Below are positions 54,906 to 62,706 of a stretch of DNA of 64,000 nucleotides, one piece after another (positions within the stretch are counted from its first letter, which is position 1; every line of letters begins with the position of its first letter). The position numbers and the translations under genes were made by a program. Under the pieces are notes generated by a model. That model saw nothing but the letters and a program-made list of their open reading frames with translations. It ran no database searches and was not told the origin of the DNA. This DNA is from Rhodospirillaceae bacterium (lineage in GTDB: Bacteria; Pseudomonadota; Alphaproteobacteria; Rhodospirillales; Rhodospirillaceae). The stretch lies in NCBI GenBank assembly GCA_947476695.1, contig CANJRD010000015.1:1-64000 (forward strand). Direction: 5' to 3'.

Positions 54906-57086
54906 TCAATCGATCAGGTTGTTGAGGATGTCGAACAGCGACTTGGTCGCCGATATCACCTTGGCGGATGCGGCGTAGCTGTTCTGATAGATCATCAGCT
55001 GGCTCATCTCTTCGTCAAGGTTGACGCCGGAAAGCTGCGACTGTTTTTGCTCCAACGCAGATGCGAGGTCCCGCTGCTGTTGCAAATTGGTTTTGGTGAC
55101 GGCGGCCTGGCTGGCGCTGCGGGCGATGATCGTGCTGGCGTAGTCGCCGAGCGTGATGCTACCGGCCGCGAGCGAACCTGCTGCCTCAATGGTCACCTGG
55201 GATGTCATCATTTGCGACAGCTCCAACGCGTTGGCGTTGTCGGCGTTCGCCATGAAGTAGGTGCCCAGAAGCGGGTCGAGCTGGATCTTGCCGTGCGCGA
55301 TCGCGGCCGGGTTATAGACCAGCGTCTGATTGACTTTCAGCGACTGCGACCGCGCGGCATCGGTCAGATCAAGGCCGAGGGCGTCGATGGCATCGGTGCC
55401 GCCCTGTTGGGTGACCGCGATCTGGCGACCCAGAACGCTGGTGACGCGCAGGCGTTCCCCGGCGCCTTCCGGAACGACGCTGGCGGTGATGGTCCCCTGC
55501 AGCGCAGCGTTACTGTTGATCTTGTCGCGGATGGTTTTGAGTGAGTCGCCCGGATTGACGGTGATGGTGCCGCCGGCGATGCCGGTGACGTTCGCCGTGT
55601 CGATGAACGACAGCGTGGCCGCGCTGGTCGTGGTCAGCGTGTAGTTCGCCGGCTTGAAGTCCGACGACCATTCGGTGAGCTTCGGCCCGCTGGTATAGAA
55701 GTCGTTCAATCCCAGGAAGTTCGAGAATCCCTTGTAGGACTTGTCGATCTGGCCGTCGCCTTCGAAGTCGAGACCAACGGAGACGTCAGTCTGCGTGCTG
55801 CCCTTGGTCGCGGTCTGCTCGTCGCGGAAGCCGATGCCGAAGCCGTCGGTGCCCAGGTTGATCGCCAGCTGACCGTCCGCAGTGAAGGACACGCTGGCGT
55901 TTGCCAACTGCGGATCTTGCGTTTGAATCCAGCTCTGGACCTGGCTCGCCATGCTAGCGAGCGTGCCGCCGTTGGTGAAATTGATCGCACCGGCGTCGAG
56001 CAGGCGACTGGAGGAGAGCTCCGTGCCGTCGGGCTTGAACAGCACGACGTTAGTCTCCGCGCCGGAGAAGGTCACCGTCTGGGTGTTCGGGTCCAGGAAC
56101 TTGGTGTTACCCGTCACGTTGTTGACCATCGACGGGAAGCCGACGCCGCGGTTGTGAACCAGGTTGATCTGCTGCTGCAGGGCGCTCGCCATCTCGTCGA
56201 TCTGCGACTGCAGATCCGGCAGGATGTCGTCGCGCAGGTCGACCAAGCCTTTGAGCTTGCCCGAACGCAGCGAATTGGTGACGTCGCGAATTCCGACGGT
56301 GATGGCGTTGAAGGTGCCGGCGGCATAGGCATCCGTCGGGTTCACGATCGTCAACGGCGTATGCGACACGTTGGTCGGCGAACTGTCGACCAGCGTCGTG
56401 CCGTCGGTGGTGAACACCGTGGCCGTGCCGTTGGCATTGTTGAAGTAGCGAATGTCCATCAGATCGGCGAGTTGGTTCAAGGCCACGTCGCGCTTGTCTT
56501 CCAAGTCCGCGACGCCGCGATTGGTGGCCTGGTTGAGCGCGATGCCGTCGTTCAGCTTTGAAATGTTGGAGAGAATGCTGTTGATCTGCGACATCGCGCC
56601 GGCGATCTCGCGGTCGGCATTCACGCGCAACTGTTGGATCGTGTTGCCCAGGTTGTTGATCGTGCTGGCCAGCGCCTGACCCGACTGCAGAACTTGCAGC
56701 TGGCCCGTCGCGGTCGTCGGATCGGTCGCGAACGTCGTCAAGTCCTGCGCGAGCTGGCTGACCTTGGCGGCGAGCGAGCTCTGCGAAGCCGTGGTCCCGA
56801 AGGTGTCCTGAATCTGTTGCAGGTAGGTGTTCAGCACCGTCGAATTCGCCGACGCGCTGCGCTCGGTGCGCATGGTCTGCAGAAGGTTCTGGTCGACGTT
56901 GTTGCGGATCTGCGAGACCTGCACGCCGGCGCCCTTGCCGGCGAGAACGAGCGTGTTCTGGTCGAAGACCTTGCGGGTGTAGCCTTCGGTATTGACGTTC
57001 GCGATGTTGCTGGAAATGACGTCCAGTCCCGCCTGAGCTGTGCTCAGGCCGGTTACCGCCGCGTTCAATGCCAAGGTCAACGACAT
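54906..57086 (-). CDS. flgK: Hook-associated protein FlgK (HAP1)
   Basis: A 726-residue junction protein. N-terminal signature: S-L-T-L-A-L-N-A-A-V-T-G-L, then I-S-S-N-I-A-N-V-N-T-E-G-Y-T-R-K. The C-terminus has G-V-N-L-D-E-E-M-S-Q-L-M-I-Y-Q-N-S-Y and A-K-V-I-S-A-T. Typical FlgK segments such as Q-Q-I-N-L-V-H-N-R-G are present. The frame runs on to 57161, but the ATG at 57086 has GGAG nine bases upstream and gives the standard start. It lies between the FlgN-like chaperone gene and flgL. Confidence 0.95.
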   Translation of the reverse strand: MSLTLALNAAVTGLSTAQAGLDVISSNIANVNTEGYTRKVFDQNTLVLAGKGAGVQVSQIRNNVDQNLLQTMRTERSASANSTVLNTYLQQIQDTFGTTASQSSLAAKVSQLAQDLTTFATDPTTATGQLQVLQSGQALASTINNLGNTIQQLRVNADREIAGAMSQINSILSNISKLNDGIALNQATNRGVADLEDKRDVALNQLADLMDIRYFNNANGTATVFTTDGTTLVDSSPTNVSHTPLTIVNPTDAYAAGTFNAITVGIRDVTNSLRSGKLKGLVDLRDDILPDLQSQIDEMASALQQQINLVHNRGVGFPSMVNNVTGNTKFLDPNTQTVTFSGAETNVVLFKPDGTELSSSRLLDAGAINFTNGGTLASMASQVQSWIQTQDPQLANASVSFTADGQLAINLGTDGFGIGFRDEQTATKGSTQTDVSVGLDFEGDGQIDKSYKGFSNFLGLNDFYTSGPKLTEWSSDFKPANYTLTTTSAATLSFIDTANVTGIAGGTITVNPGDSLKTIRDKINSNAALQGTITASVVPEGAGERLRVTSVLGRQIAVTQQGGTDAIDALGLDLTDAARSQSLKVNQTLVYNPAAIAHGKIQLDPLLGTYFMANADNANALELSQMMTSQVTIEAAGSLAAGSITLGDYASTIIARSASQAAVTKTNLQQQRDLASALEQKQSQLSGVNLDEEMSQLMIYQNSYAASAKVISATKSLFDILNNLID

Positions 57087-57111
57087 AATAAGAACTCCAC
57101 GCCGCCTGAAA

Positions 57112-57792
57112 TCAGGTGGTCCGGTTGTAGCTGACGGCCAGGTTGCGTTTAATCGACGCATAGCCGTTCAAGACTCCGGCACGCGAGTACGACGCCGACT
57201 TCTTTTCTTCGCGATCGCGCACCGCGTCGTTGACCGCCTGGAAGAAGGTGTCGATCGACCGGATGTTGGCGCGCAGCATGCTGGCATTGTCGCGCATCAG
57301 TTCGGCCAGGCGCGCCGCCATCTGCACCAGGGTCGTGCGCTTGCTGGTGTCGAGGCTTTTGAGCGCGGTCGGGTCGCGGCCAACGGTGGCCATATGCGCG
57401 TGATAGAGATTGGCCAACTGTTCCTTGCGTTCGGTCAGCGCCTTCACCTCGTCGGTGCGATAGCGCTTAAGCGCGGCATTCTCCTTGGTGAGCAGTTCGC
57501 ACAGCTGGCGCATCACCATGAACAGTTCGTCGGCCTTCGCGCCGACCGCCTGCGGGCTCAAAGGTTGCGGCGGCGCCGGGCGCACCTGTGTCGGCTGCGG
57601 ACGGCCTTGCGCTTGCGGGATCGGCGCGGCGCGGCCACTGACCGGGGAGGGCTGAGCCGGACGGGTCAACGGCACACCGCCACGCATCGTCGGCGCGACG
57701 ACGCGCTGCGGCGCGCCTTGGGTGTTGGCGGTCGGTTGCGGGCCGGGGCTTTGCTGGCCGGGACGGGGTGGTTGGCGGTTCATCATGTTCAT
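57112..57792 (-). CDS. FlgN-like flagellar export chaperone with Pro/Gln-rich N-terminus
   Basis: A 226-residue protein. Residues 1-75 are low-complexity Pro/Gln/Ala-rich. Residues ~80-215 are helical, with L-F-M-V-M-R-Q-L-C-E-L-L-T-K-E-N-A-A-L-K, Y-R-T-D-E-V-K-A-L-T-E-R-K-E-Q-L and L-R-A-N-I-R-S-I-D-T-F-F-Q-A-V. This is the heptad layout of FlgN-type chaperones for FlgK and FlgL, and the gene sits directly before flgK. Typical FlgN proteins are ~140-160 residues, so the Pro-rich head is additional. The assignment is by layout and position; I would not give a symbol. Confidence 0.65.
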   Translation of the reverse strand: MNMMNRQPPRPGQQSPGPQPTANTQGAPQRVVAPTMRGGVPLTRPAQPSPVSGRAAPIPQAQGRPQPTQVRPAPPQPLSPQAVGAKADELFMVMRQLCELLTKENAALKRYRTDEVKALTERKEQLANLYHAHMATVGRDPTALKSLDTSKRTTLVQMAARLAELMRDNASMLRANIRSIDTFFQAVNDAVRDREEKKSASYSRAGVLNGYASIKRNLAVSYNRTT

Positions 57793-57802
57793 GGTCGTAT
57801 CC

Positions 57803-58261
57803 TTACGCCACGATTGATCGGCTACGCGCCGTCGATCCCGCGAGCGCCGCGGCGGCGGCGTTCATGGCGGGGTCGGCTTCATTGACTGATTCGTTCGCGC
57901 CGGCGTCGATGCCTTGCGTTGCGCTCTGGGCCTGCGTGCGCTTTTCCTGCATCTGCAGCATCGACTTCATCACGGAGTCCGCGATATTCAGCTTGCCGGA
58001 CTTGGCTATCTCCTTGCCGTATTCCTGGTTCAGAAGGCTGCGCCAGGTTTCTTCCGCCTGACCGCCGCCGAACACGCCGTCGGCTTTCAGGCCGGCCGAC
58101 ATGTATTCCATCATCTGACCGACGAAGAATCCCTCGAACTGTTTCGCGGCTTCCTTGGTTTTGTCCTTGCCAGCATTCGAGGCAACGTTCGCCGTCTTCG
58201 CGGCAAGCGCGTCAGCGACGACGTCTTGGGTGTTTTTGGTGGATAGGCTGAGGGCGTCCAT
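57803..58261 (-). CDS. flgJ: FlgJ-like rod-binding protein (N-terminal domain only)
   Basis: A 152-residue protein with the rod-binding domain: A-A-K-Q-F-E-G-F-F-V-G-Q-M-M-E-Y-M, F-G-G-G-Q-A-E-E-T-W-R-S-L-L and Y-G-K-E-I-A-K-S-G-K-L. As in other alphaproteobacteria, it lacks the muramidase domain of enteric FlgJ. It helps rod assembly in the periplasm. The ATG at 58261 has GAGG six bases upstream; a GTG at 58273 would overlap the flgI stop and is less likely. Confidence 0.85.
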   Translation of the reverse strand: MDALSLSTKNTQDVVADALAAKTANVASNAGKDKTKEAAKQFEGFFVGQMMEYMSAGLKADGVFGGGQAEETWRSLLNQEYGKEIAKSGKLNIADSVMKSMLQMQEKRTQAQSATQGIDAGANESVNEADPAMNAAAAALAGSTARSRSIVA

Positions 58262-58269
58262 GGTCAACC

Positions 58270-59433
58270 TCACATCACCTGAAGCTCGGCCTGCAACGCA
58301 CCGGCCGACTTGATCGCCTGAAGGATGGAGATCATGTCGCGGGGCGTCACGCCGAGCGAGTTCAAGCCATCGACGAGTTCCTGCAAGGACACGCCGCCGC
58401 TGACGACGGCCAGCTTCTTGCCCTGGCCTTCGTCGACTTCGATATCGGTTCGCGGGACGACGACCGTCGTGCCGGTCTCCGAGAACGGCGCCGGCTGAGA
58501 CACCTGCGGCGTTTCGGTAATACGGATCGTCAAGTTGCCCTGGGCAATAGCGACCGTTGAGATGCGGACGTCGTCGCCAATCACGACAAGGCCGGTGCTC
58601 TCATCGATCACCACGCGTGCCGGGCGATCCGGCTCGACCTGCAGCTGTTCGATCTTGGTCATCAGATCGACGTTGGTGCCGGCGAAGCCTTCGGGAATGC
58701 GCAACAGCACGGTGCCCGGATCCAGCGACATCGAGGCCGAGGTCCCGAGCAAAGCGTTGATCGCGTCGGAGATGCGTTGCGCGGTGGTGAAATCCGGATT
58801 GCGCAGCGCGATCTTCATCTCCGGCAGATCCAGTTCGCGGAAGTCGATTTCGCGTTCGACGATCGCGCCCGAAGGGATGCGGCCGGTCGTCGGCACGCCA
58901 CGCACGATCGAAGCGCCGGCGCCCTGCGCCGCGAAGCCGCCAACCTGCAGTTCGCCTTGCGCGACGGCATAGACTTCGCCGTCGGCGCCCAGCAGCGGGG
59001 TGACGACAAGCGTGCCGCCCTGCAGCGAGCTGGCATTGCCGAGCGAACTAACGGTGATGTCGATGCGATTGCCGCGGCGCGAGAACGGCGGCATTGTCGC
59101 GGTCACCATCACCGCGGCGACGTTCTGCGTATCGAGAATGTCGGTGCGGACGTTGATGCCCAAGCGCTCGAGCATGCCGATCAAGCTTTCCTTGGTCGGC
59201 GCGATTTTCTTGATGTCGTCGCCGGTGTTCTTCAAGCCGGTGACAAGGCCGTAGCCCACCAGCGTGTTCTCGCGAACGCCCTCGAACTGCGCGATGTCCT
59301 TGATGCGCGAAGTCGCGGCTTGGGCCTGGCTGGCCGTCAGCATCAGCAGCGCGAACATGATCACGTGAATGCCGACGAACCACACCCGGTCGATCAGGTG
59401 GGTGGCATCAGTGGAAGCAACCGGACGACGCAT
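58270..59433 (-). CDS. flgI: Flagellar P-ring protein FlgI
   Basis: A 387-residue periplasmic ring subunit around the rod. It has an extended signal peptide (I-H-V-I-M-F-A-L-L-M-L-T-A-S-Q-A-Q-A). Family signatures follow: I-K-D-I-A-Q-F-E-G-V-R-E-N, L-V-G-Y-G-L-V-T-G-L-K-N-T-G-D, N-V-A-A-V-M-V-T-A-T-M-P-P-F and L-L-G-A-D-G-E-V-Y-A-V-A-Q-G. The end holds L-N-S-L-G-V-T-P-R-D-M. The open frame continues to 59637, but the ATG at 59433 has GAGG nine bases upstream and lies just downstream of the sigma-54 site. First gene of the flgI-flgJ-(flgN-like)-flgK-flgL operon. Confidence 0.95.
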   Translation of the reverse strand: MRRPVASTDATHLIDRVWFVGIHVIMFALLMLTASQAQAATSRIKDIAQFEGVRENTLVGYGLVTGLKNTGDDIKKIAPTKESLIGMLERLGINVRTDILDTQNVAAVMVTATMPPFSRRGNRIDITVSSLGNASSLQGGTLVVTPLLGADGEVYAVAQGELQVGGFAAQGAGASIVRGVPTTGRIPSGAIVEREIDFRELDLPEMKIALRNPDFTTAQRISDAINALLGTSASMSLDPGTVLLRIPEGFAGTNVDLMTKIEQLQVEPDRPARVVIDESTGLVVIGDDVRISTVAIAQGNLTIRITETPQVSQPAPFSETGTTVVVPRTDIEVDEGQGKKLAVVSGGVSLQELVDGLNSLGVTPRDMISILQAIKSAGALQAELQVM

Positions 59434-59503
59434 CGTATCAACCTCGTTTTTTGTACGCCGAACACGCCTTGCGGGCGACGCACACACAATTCCGAAGAGG
59501 TAG

Positions 59504-59521
59504 ATGCGAAAATCGTGCCAA
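59504..59521 (-). promoter_or_regulatory. Sigma-54 (-24/-12) promoter of the flgI-flgL operon
   Basis: On the minus strand: TTGGCACGATTTTCGCAT. TGGCACG is a perfect -24 element, and the GC of the -12 element lies exactly 10 bases after the GG (TCGC in place of TTGC). It lies about 70 bases before the flgI ATG. Confidence 0.85.
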
Positions 59522-59726
59522 AGATTGGGGCCCGTAACCCACTGAAAACGTGAATATTTATGGGCCGTTAAGAGCCGCCGCGGGGGCGCATGAGGGCATA
59601 AGCGTCCGACAACCCGGCAACTCTTGCCCGGTTGCATGGCGGGAAGGCCTAGGCGAGGATGATTCCGCCGTGACCTCAGAGGGTTGCGGGCCAGAATCTA
59701 CGATGTGGGCGGAAGGCCCAGCTTCC

Positions 59727-60176
59727 TTGAAGGTCGAAGGTCCCAAGTCCTCATCCGCCGCCTCCGGTGCGCGCAAGACGCAAGGGCCCAGCCGCGCGTC
59801 GTCGGGTGAATTCGCTTCGGAACTCGACCGCGTCTCCGGTGCCGATGAAGCCGAATCGGCTCCGGCGGTGGAAGGCGGGGCCGGCGTTGCCGGCGTGGTG
59901 GGTATCCTGGCGGCGCAGAATGTCGACGATCGCGATGCCAGCCCTCAGGAGCGTCGCCGTCGCGCGCAGCGCGGCATGGAACTGCTGGATCGTCTGGAAG
60001 AAGTTCGCCGCGGTCTGTTGCTGGGGACCATCCCAAAAGATCGCTTGGCCGAACTCGCGCGCATGGTGCGCGACAAGCGCGAACGCGGTGCCGATCCCAT
60101 GATCTCGCGCCTGTTGGATGAAATCGAATTGCGGGCTTCGGTCGAATTGGCGAAGCTCGGTCTCCCGGTCGGCTGA
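59727..60176 (+). CDS. fliX: Flagellar assembly regulator FliX
   Basis: A 149-residue FliX, which in Caulobacter couples flagellar assembly to activity of the sigma-54 activator FlbD. The C-terminal part carries the family core: E-R-R-R-R-A-Q-R-G-M-E-L-L-D-R-L-E-E-V-R, G-L-L-L-G-T-I-P-K-D-R-L and R-L-L-D-E-I-E-L-R-A-S-V-E-L-A-K-L. The start is likely the TTG at 59727, giving M-K-V-E-G-P-K, with GGAAGG ten bases upstream; an ATG at 59703 has no ribosome site. The frame is open further upstream, but that part is not FliX-like. It is divergent from the flgI operon. Confidence 0.85.
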   Translation: MKVEGPKSSSAASGARKTQGPSRASSGEFASELDRVSGADEAESAPAVEGGAGVAGVVGILAAQNVDDRDASPQERRRRAQRGMELLDRLEEVRRGLLLGTIPKDRLAELARMVRDKRERGADPMISRLLDEIELRASVELAKLGLPVG

Positions 60177-60322
60177 GGCCGAAACAATAAAATCGTTTTG
60201 TAACAATGCCTTAATACGCCAGGTGGTGCCCGCCTGGCGGTAAAGCCGTACTTGCGGCGGGACGGGCGGCCACATATATTCCGCCGCGCTCAGGGCTGCG
60301 GTTCCTAGGGGTACTCTCGTCG

Positions 60323-60739
60323 ATGAACATCACGGTGGCACACGATTACCGACCCTCGGAAAAAGAACCATTCATGAACCCGAAACAGCAGGAGTACTTC
60401 CGTCGGAAGCTCCTGTCGTGGCGGGCGGAACTCTTGAAAGAGTCGGAAGAGACTCTTGAGAGTCTTCAGGAAGGTAATCTTCAGGAACCGGACATGGCCG
60501 ATCGCGCCTCCGCCGAGATGGAGCGTGCCTTCGAACTGCGGACGCGGGATCGCGCGCGCAAGCTCATCTCCAAGATCGACGCTGCGCTGGGCCGCATCGA
60601 AGACGGCTCTTACGGATACTGCGAAGAGACCGGTGAACCGATCAGCCTCAAGCGCCTTGAAGCGCGCCCGATCGCCACACTCAGCCTCGAAGCGCAGGAG
60701 CGTCACGAGCGCATGGAACGCACGCACCGCAGCGACTGA
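60323..60739 (+). CDS. dksA: DksA family RNA polymerase-binding factor
   Basis: A 138-residue DksA/TraR protein that binds the RNA polymerase secondary channel with ppGpp. The N-terminal tail Y-R-P-S-E-K-E-P-F-M-N and the coiled-coil arm (L-L-S-W-R-A-E-L-L-K-E, D-M-A-D-R-A-S-A-E-M-E) are intact, including the two coiled-coil-tip Asp residues (D-x-A-D). The zinc finger keeps one Cys only: Y-G-Y-C-E-E-T-G-E-P-I-S and then A-T-L-S-L-E-A-Q where classic DksA has cysteines. This fits the cysteine-poor DksA form of alphaproteobacteria. A strong terminator follows. Confidence 0.9.
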   Translation: MNITVAHDYRPSEKEPFMNPKQQEYFRRKLLSWRAELLKESEETLESLQEGNLQEPDMADRASAEMERAFELRTRDRARKLISKIDAALGRIEDGSYGYCEETGEPISLKRLEARPIATLSLEAQERHERMERTHRSD

Positions 60740-60780
60740 TCGCGATCCCCCGGAGGGACGGTGTACAGACTGGATTTTCA

Positions 60781-60807
60781 AGGGCGCCTCATGTGGCGCC
60801 CTTTTTA
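60781..60807 (+). terminator. Terminator after dksA
   Basis: An 8-bp stem (AGGGCGCC at 60781-60788, GGCGCCCT at 60795-60802) with a 6-base loop, followed by TTTTAT. Confidence 0.9.
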
Positions 60808-60828
60808 TATGTGACGAGTAAGCCGGCC

Positions 60829-61560
60829 ATGAAGAAAGCTCACGCCTCCGCGCTCGGTCGCATCGAATTGGTGCGAAACAGAAGCGGCGCGCTCACCTAT
60901 CGCCAACGCGGCGGCAATCAGACCACCGTCGATGCCAGGGGTGTGAGCGTCGATACCTACATTCACCTGCTGTACGGCCTGTTGATGCAGACGTCGGCGC
61001 GGCGGATTCTGATGATCGGCTGCGGCGGGGGCACACTTGCTACGATGATGGCGGCCGAAGGCCGCGCGGTGACGGTCATCGATATCGATCCGGTCGCATT
61101 CAAACTGGCGCGCAAACACTTCGGCCTGCCGCGCGGTGTCGACTGCAAGGTCGCCGATGGGCTCGCCTTCATGCAGGTCACCCGCGCGCGGTTCGACGCG
61201 GTCGTGCTCGACGCCTTCATCGGCGAAGACATCCCAAAGCAATTCCTCGGGCCGGACTTCAGCCACGCCGCGCGGCGGTGTCTTCGCAAAGACGGCGTGC
61301 TGTTCGTCAATGTCTGCCTCGGGCGCGGGCAGCGCACGGCCGACGATCTGACTTTGATGCTGAAGCGTGACGGCTGGAAAGCGCGTTTGCTGGATCGCCA
61401 CCGCAGTTCGGAACGCAACGCCATCGTGATGGCCGGCGCGGTACAAAGCTTGCGCCCGCCCAGGCTGACGATTGTGCCTGAAGTGGAAGTGGCGCGGCTG
61501 AAGGCGGAAATGAGGGCGATGAAGTTCCGTCGCCCGAAAGCCAAAAAGGCGTCCCGCTAA
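60829..61560 (+). CDS. Spermidine-synthase-like methyltransferase
   Basis: A 243-residue Rossmann protein resembling spermidine synthases without the usual polyamine-site aspartates. It has Y-I-H-L-L-Y-G-L-L-M, R-I-L-M-I-G-C-G-G-G-T-L-A, V-I-D-I-D-P-V-A-F and V-V-L-D-A-F-I-G-E-D-I-P. The motif G-C-G-G-G fits SAM or decarboxylated-SAM binding. The open frame starts at 60793, but that ATG lies inside the dksA terminator hairpin, so I chose the M-K-K-A-H start at 60829. The substrate is unknown. The Lys/Arg tail is very basic. It converges on the FlaF-like gene with a shared terminator. Confidence 0.72.
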   Translation: MKKAHASALGRIELVRNRSGALTYRQRGGNQTTVDARGVSVDTYIHLLYGLLMQTSARRILMIGCGGGTLATMMAAEGRAVTVIDIDPVAFKLARKHFGLPRGVDCKVADGLAFMQVTRARFDAVVLDAFIGEDIPKQFLGPDFSHAARRCLRKDGVLFVNVCLGRGQRTADDLTLMLKRDGWKARLLDRHRSSERNAIVMAGAVQSLRPPRLTIVPEVEVARLKAEMRAMKFRRPKAKKASR

Positions 61561-61571
61561 GGACGCCTTTT
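61544..61571. terminator. Bidirectional terminator between convergent genes
   Basis: An 11-bp stem (AAAAGGCGTCC at 61544-61554, GGACGCCTTTT at 61561-61571) around a 6-base loop that contains the methyltransferase stop codon. The A-run on one side and T-run on the other suit termination in both directions. Confidence 0.85.
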
Positions 61572-61601
61572 CAGCAACGGTAAGTTCGGCAGGGTCCCGC
61601 C

Positions 61602-61955
61602 TTAGGCGGAGCGCTTTTCGAGCAGGCCTTCGGAAATCTGCAGGTTCGCGTTCGTCAGCGCGTCAATCGTCTTGGCGTTCGCGCCGTTCTGCATTTCGAA
61701 GGTCTTCTGAACAACGAAGCTGGAGAGGCGGATCAAGTTGTCCTTGATCGAGATCGGGAGCGGGTTTTCCGCCTGGGAGACCAGGGTGCGGATGCCGACC
61801 CAAACTTGAAGATTGTGGTCCAACGCGGCGGCGAGGCGCTTTTCATCCTTCGCCTCAAACGCGCGGGAAATATCGAGGGCGGCCTGGGTGAGTGCGAGCG
61901 CGTCTTCTTCGAAGACGGTCAGCTCGGCATTCCAGCTCTGCGTCATCATGTTCAT
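61602..61955 (-). CDS. Second FlaF-like protein
   Basis: A 117-residue diverged FlaF paralogue. It shares the FlaF core: A-L-T-Q-A-A-L-D-I-S-R-A, D-H-N-L-Q-V-W-V-G-I-R, L-P-I-S-I-K-D-N-L-I-R-L-S-S-F-V, and I-D-A-L-T-N-A-N-L-Q-I-S-E-G-L. It lacks an flbT partner. The ATG at 61955 has AGGGG nine bases upstream; the frame is open to 62021, but that part is not FlaF-like. A TTAACCATT site lies about 77 bases upstream, the same as before flagellins 3 and 4. It may control a particular flagellin or substitute for FlaF under some condition (inference). Confidence 0.8.
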   Translation of the reverse strand: MNMMTQSWNAELTVFEEDALALTQAALDISRAFEAKDEKRLAAALDHNLQVWVGIRTLVSQAENPLPISIKDNLIRLSSFVVQKTFEMQNGANAKTIDALTNANLQISEGLLEKRSA

Positions 61956-62031
61956 GGGTGTATCCCCTGCTAGTGAACTTACCGTGTGAGCGCGGTTCAT
62001 GCCCGTTCCCACGGGTGCCAATCTGGCGGGG

Positions 62032-62040
62032 AATGGTTAA
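62032..62040 (-). promoter_or_regulatory. TTAACCATT site upstream of the second FlaF-like gene
   Basis: On the minus strand this is TTAACCATT, identical to the sites before flagellins 3 and 4. Its presence here supports a shared regulator of flagellin and FlaF-like genes. Confidence 0.5.
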
Positions 62041-62574
62041 CAAACGGTTTTACGATTACGGGTCACTTACGCCCTGCCGCCCGCCGAGGTTGCGACCTCC
62101 AGCGGCCGATAAAGTGCTGTTAATACTCGTAAAAATCACCGCAAAGCACGGAAAATCTTAGGTTTAGTAAGGCTGTTATGAACGGCAAAGATTGGATTAC
62201 GGGTTCCCGAAAAGGCGAAAATCAGGATTTTCCGCACATCCGATTGGTAGAATCGCGCCCGGAAACAGAGAAAGGCCTCTCGCCGAAGCCCGGGGCGGCG
62301 AGACTCGGGGAATGCGGGTGGCGGCTTGTATAGCGACTCTACGCACGCGGTCGCGCGTGCTGTCGCTCGATGTGGGTGCCTAGTTGAGAACCGAAAATGC
62401 TCTCACAATCTCATCCAACAGTTTGTCTGCTGCATCCTTGTTCGCGCGGTGAACGTCCGCGCTGATGACGTACGAGTTCCCGTTGAACGCGGGATTTGGG
62501 CGAAACGCGAGGTAGGCCTTTGCATTACGACGATGGTCAGCCCTGGCCGACCGTCAAGACTCACGCCATATGCA
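62041..62574. other. Intergenic region, no confident gene
   Basis: Between the FlaF-like gene and the flgH terminator. The best small frame is 62178-62333 (+), 51 codons starting M-N-G-K-D-W-I-T-G-S, with AAGG five bases upstream of its ATG. It ends near the window's AT-richer part and resembles nothing I know. I do not call it as a gene. No tRNA or other RNA is visible. Confidence 0.35.
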
Positions 62575-62609
62575 CAAAAAAGAAGCCGGTGGGACGTGCC
62601 CACCGGCTT
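62575..62609 (-). terminator. Terminator downstream of flgH
   Basis: A perfect 11-bp stem (AAGCCGGTGGG at 62583-62593, CCCACCGGCTT at 62599-62609). On the minus strand it is followed by CTTTTTTGTG. It lies about 100 bases after the flgH stop and ends the leftward flgA-flgH transcript. Confidence 0.9.
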
Positions 62610-62706
62610 GAGTTTGCTTCTGTGCCGCGGCCATGGTGTGCGGCGATGCAGAAGGGTCGACGGGCGCGGCGATGAACGCCGTGGCCGTCGAAAGGAAACT
62701 TCAGGT

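Noticed and set aside
59550-59726. Longer FliX starting at 59550
   Set aside because: The added residues do not look like FliX; the TTG with GGAAGG upstream restores the expected M-K-V-E-G-P start.
60217-60239. Hairpin after fliX as a terminator
   Set aside because: A 7-bp stem with no T-run after it; may be incidental in GC-rich sequence.
60793-60828. ATG at 60793 as start of the spermidine-synthase-like gene
   Set aside because: It lies inside the loop of the dksA terminator hairpin; the ATG at 60829 gives a typical start.
62178-62333. Possible 51-codon gene with an AAGG site before the ATG
   Set aside because: Too short to judge, no recognisable family, and in a region otherwise without coding signal.
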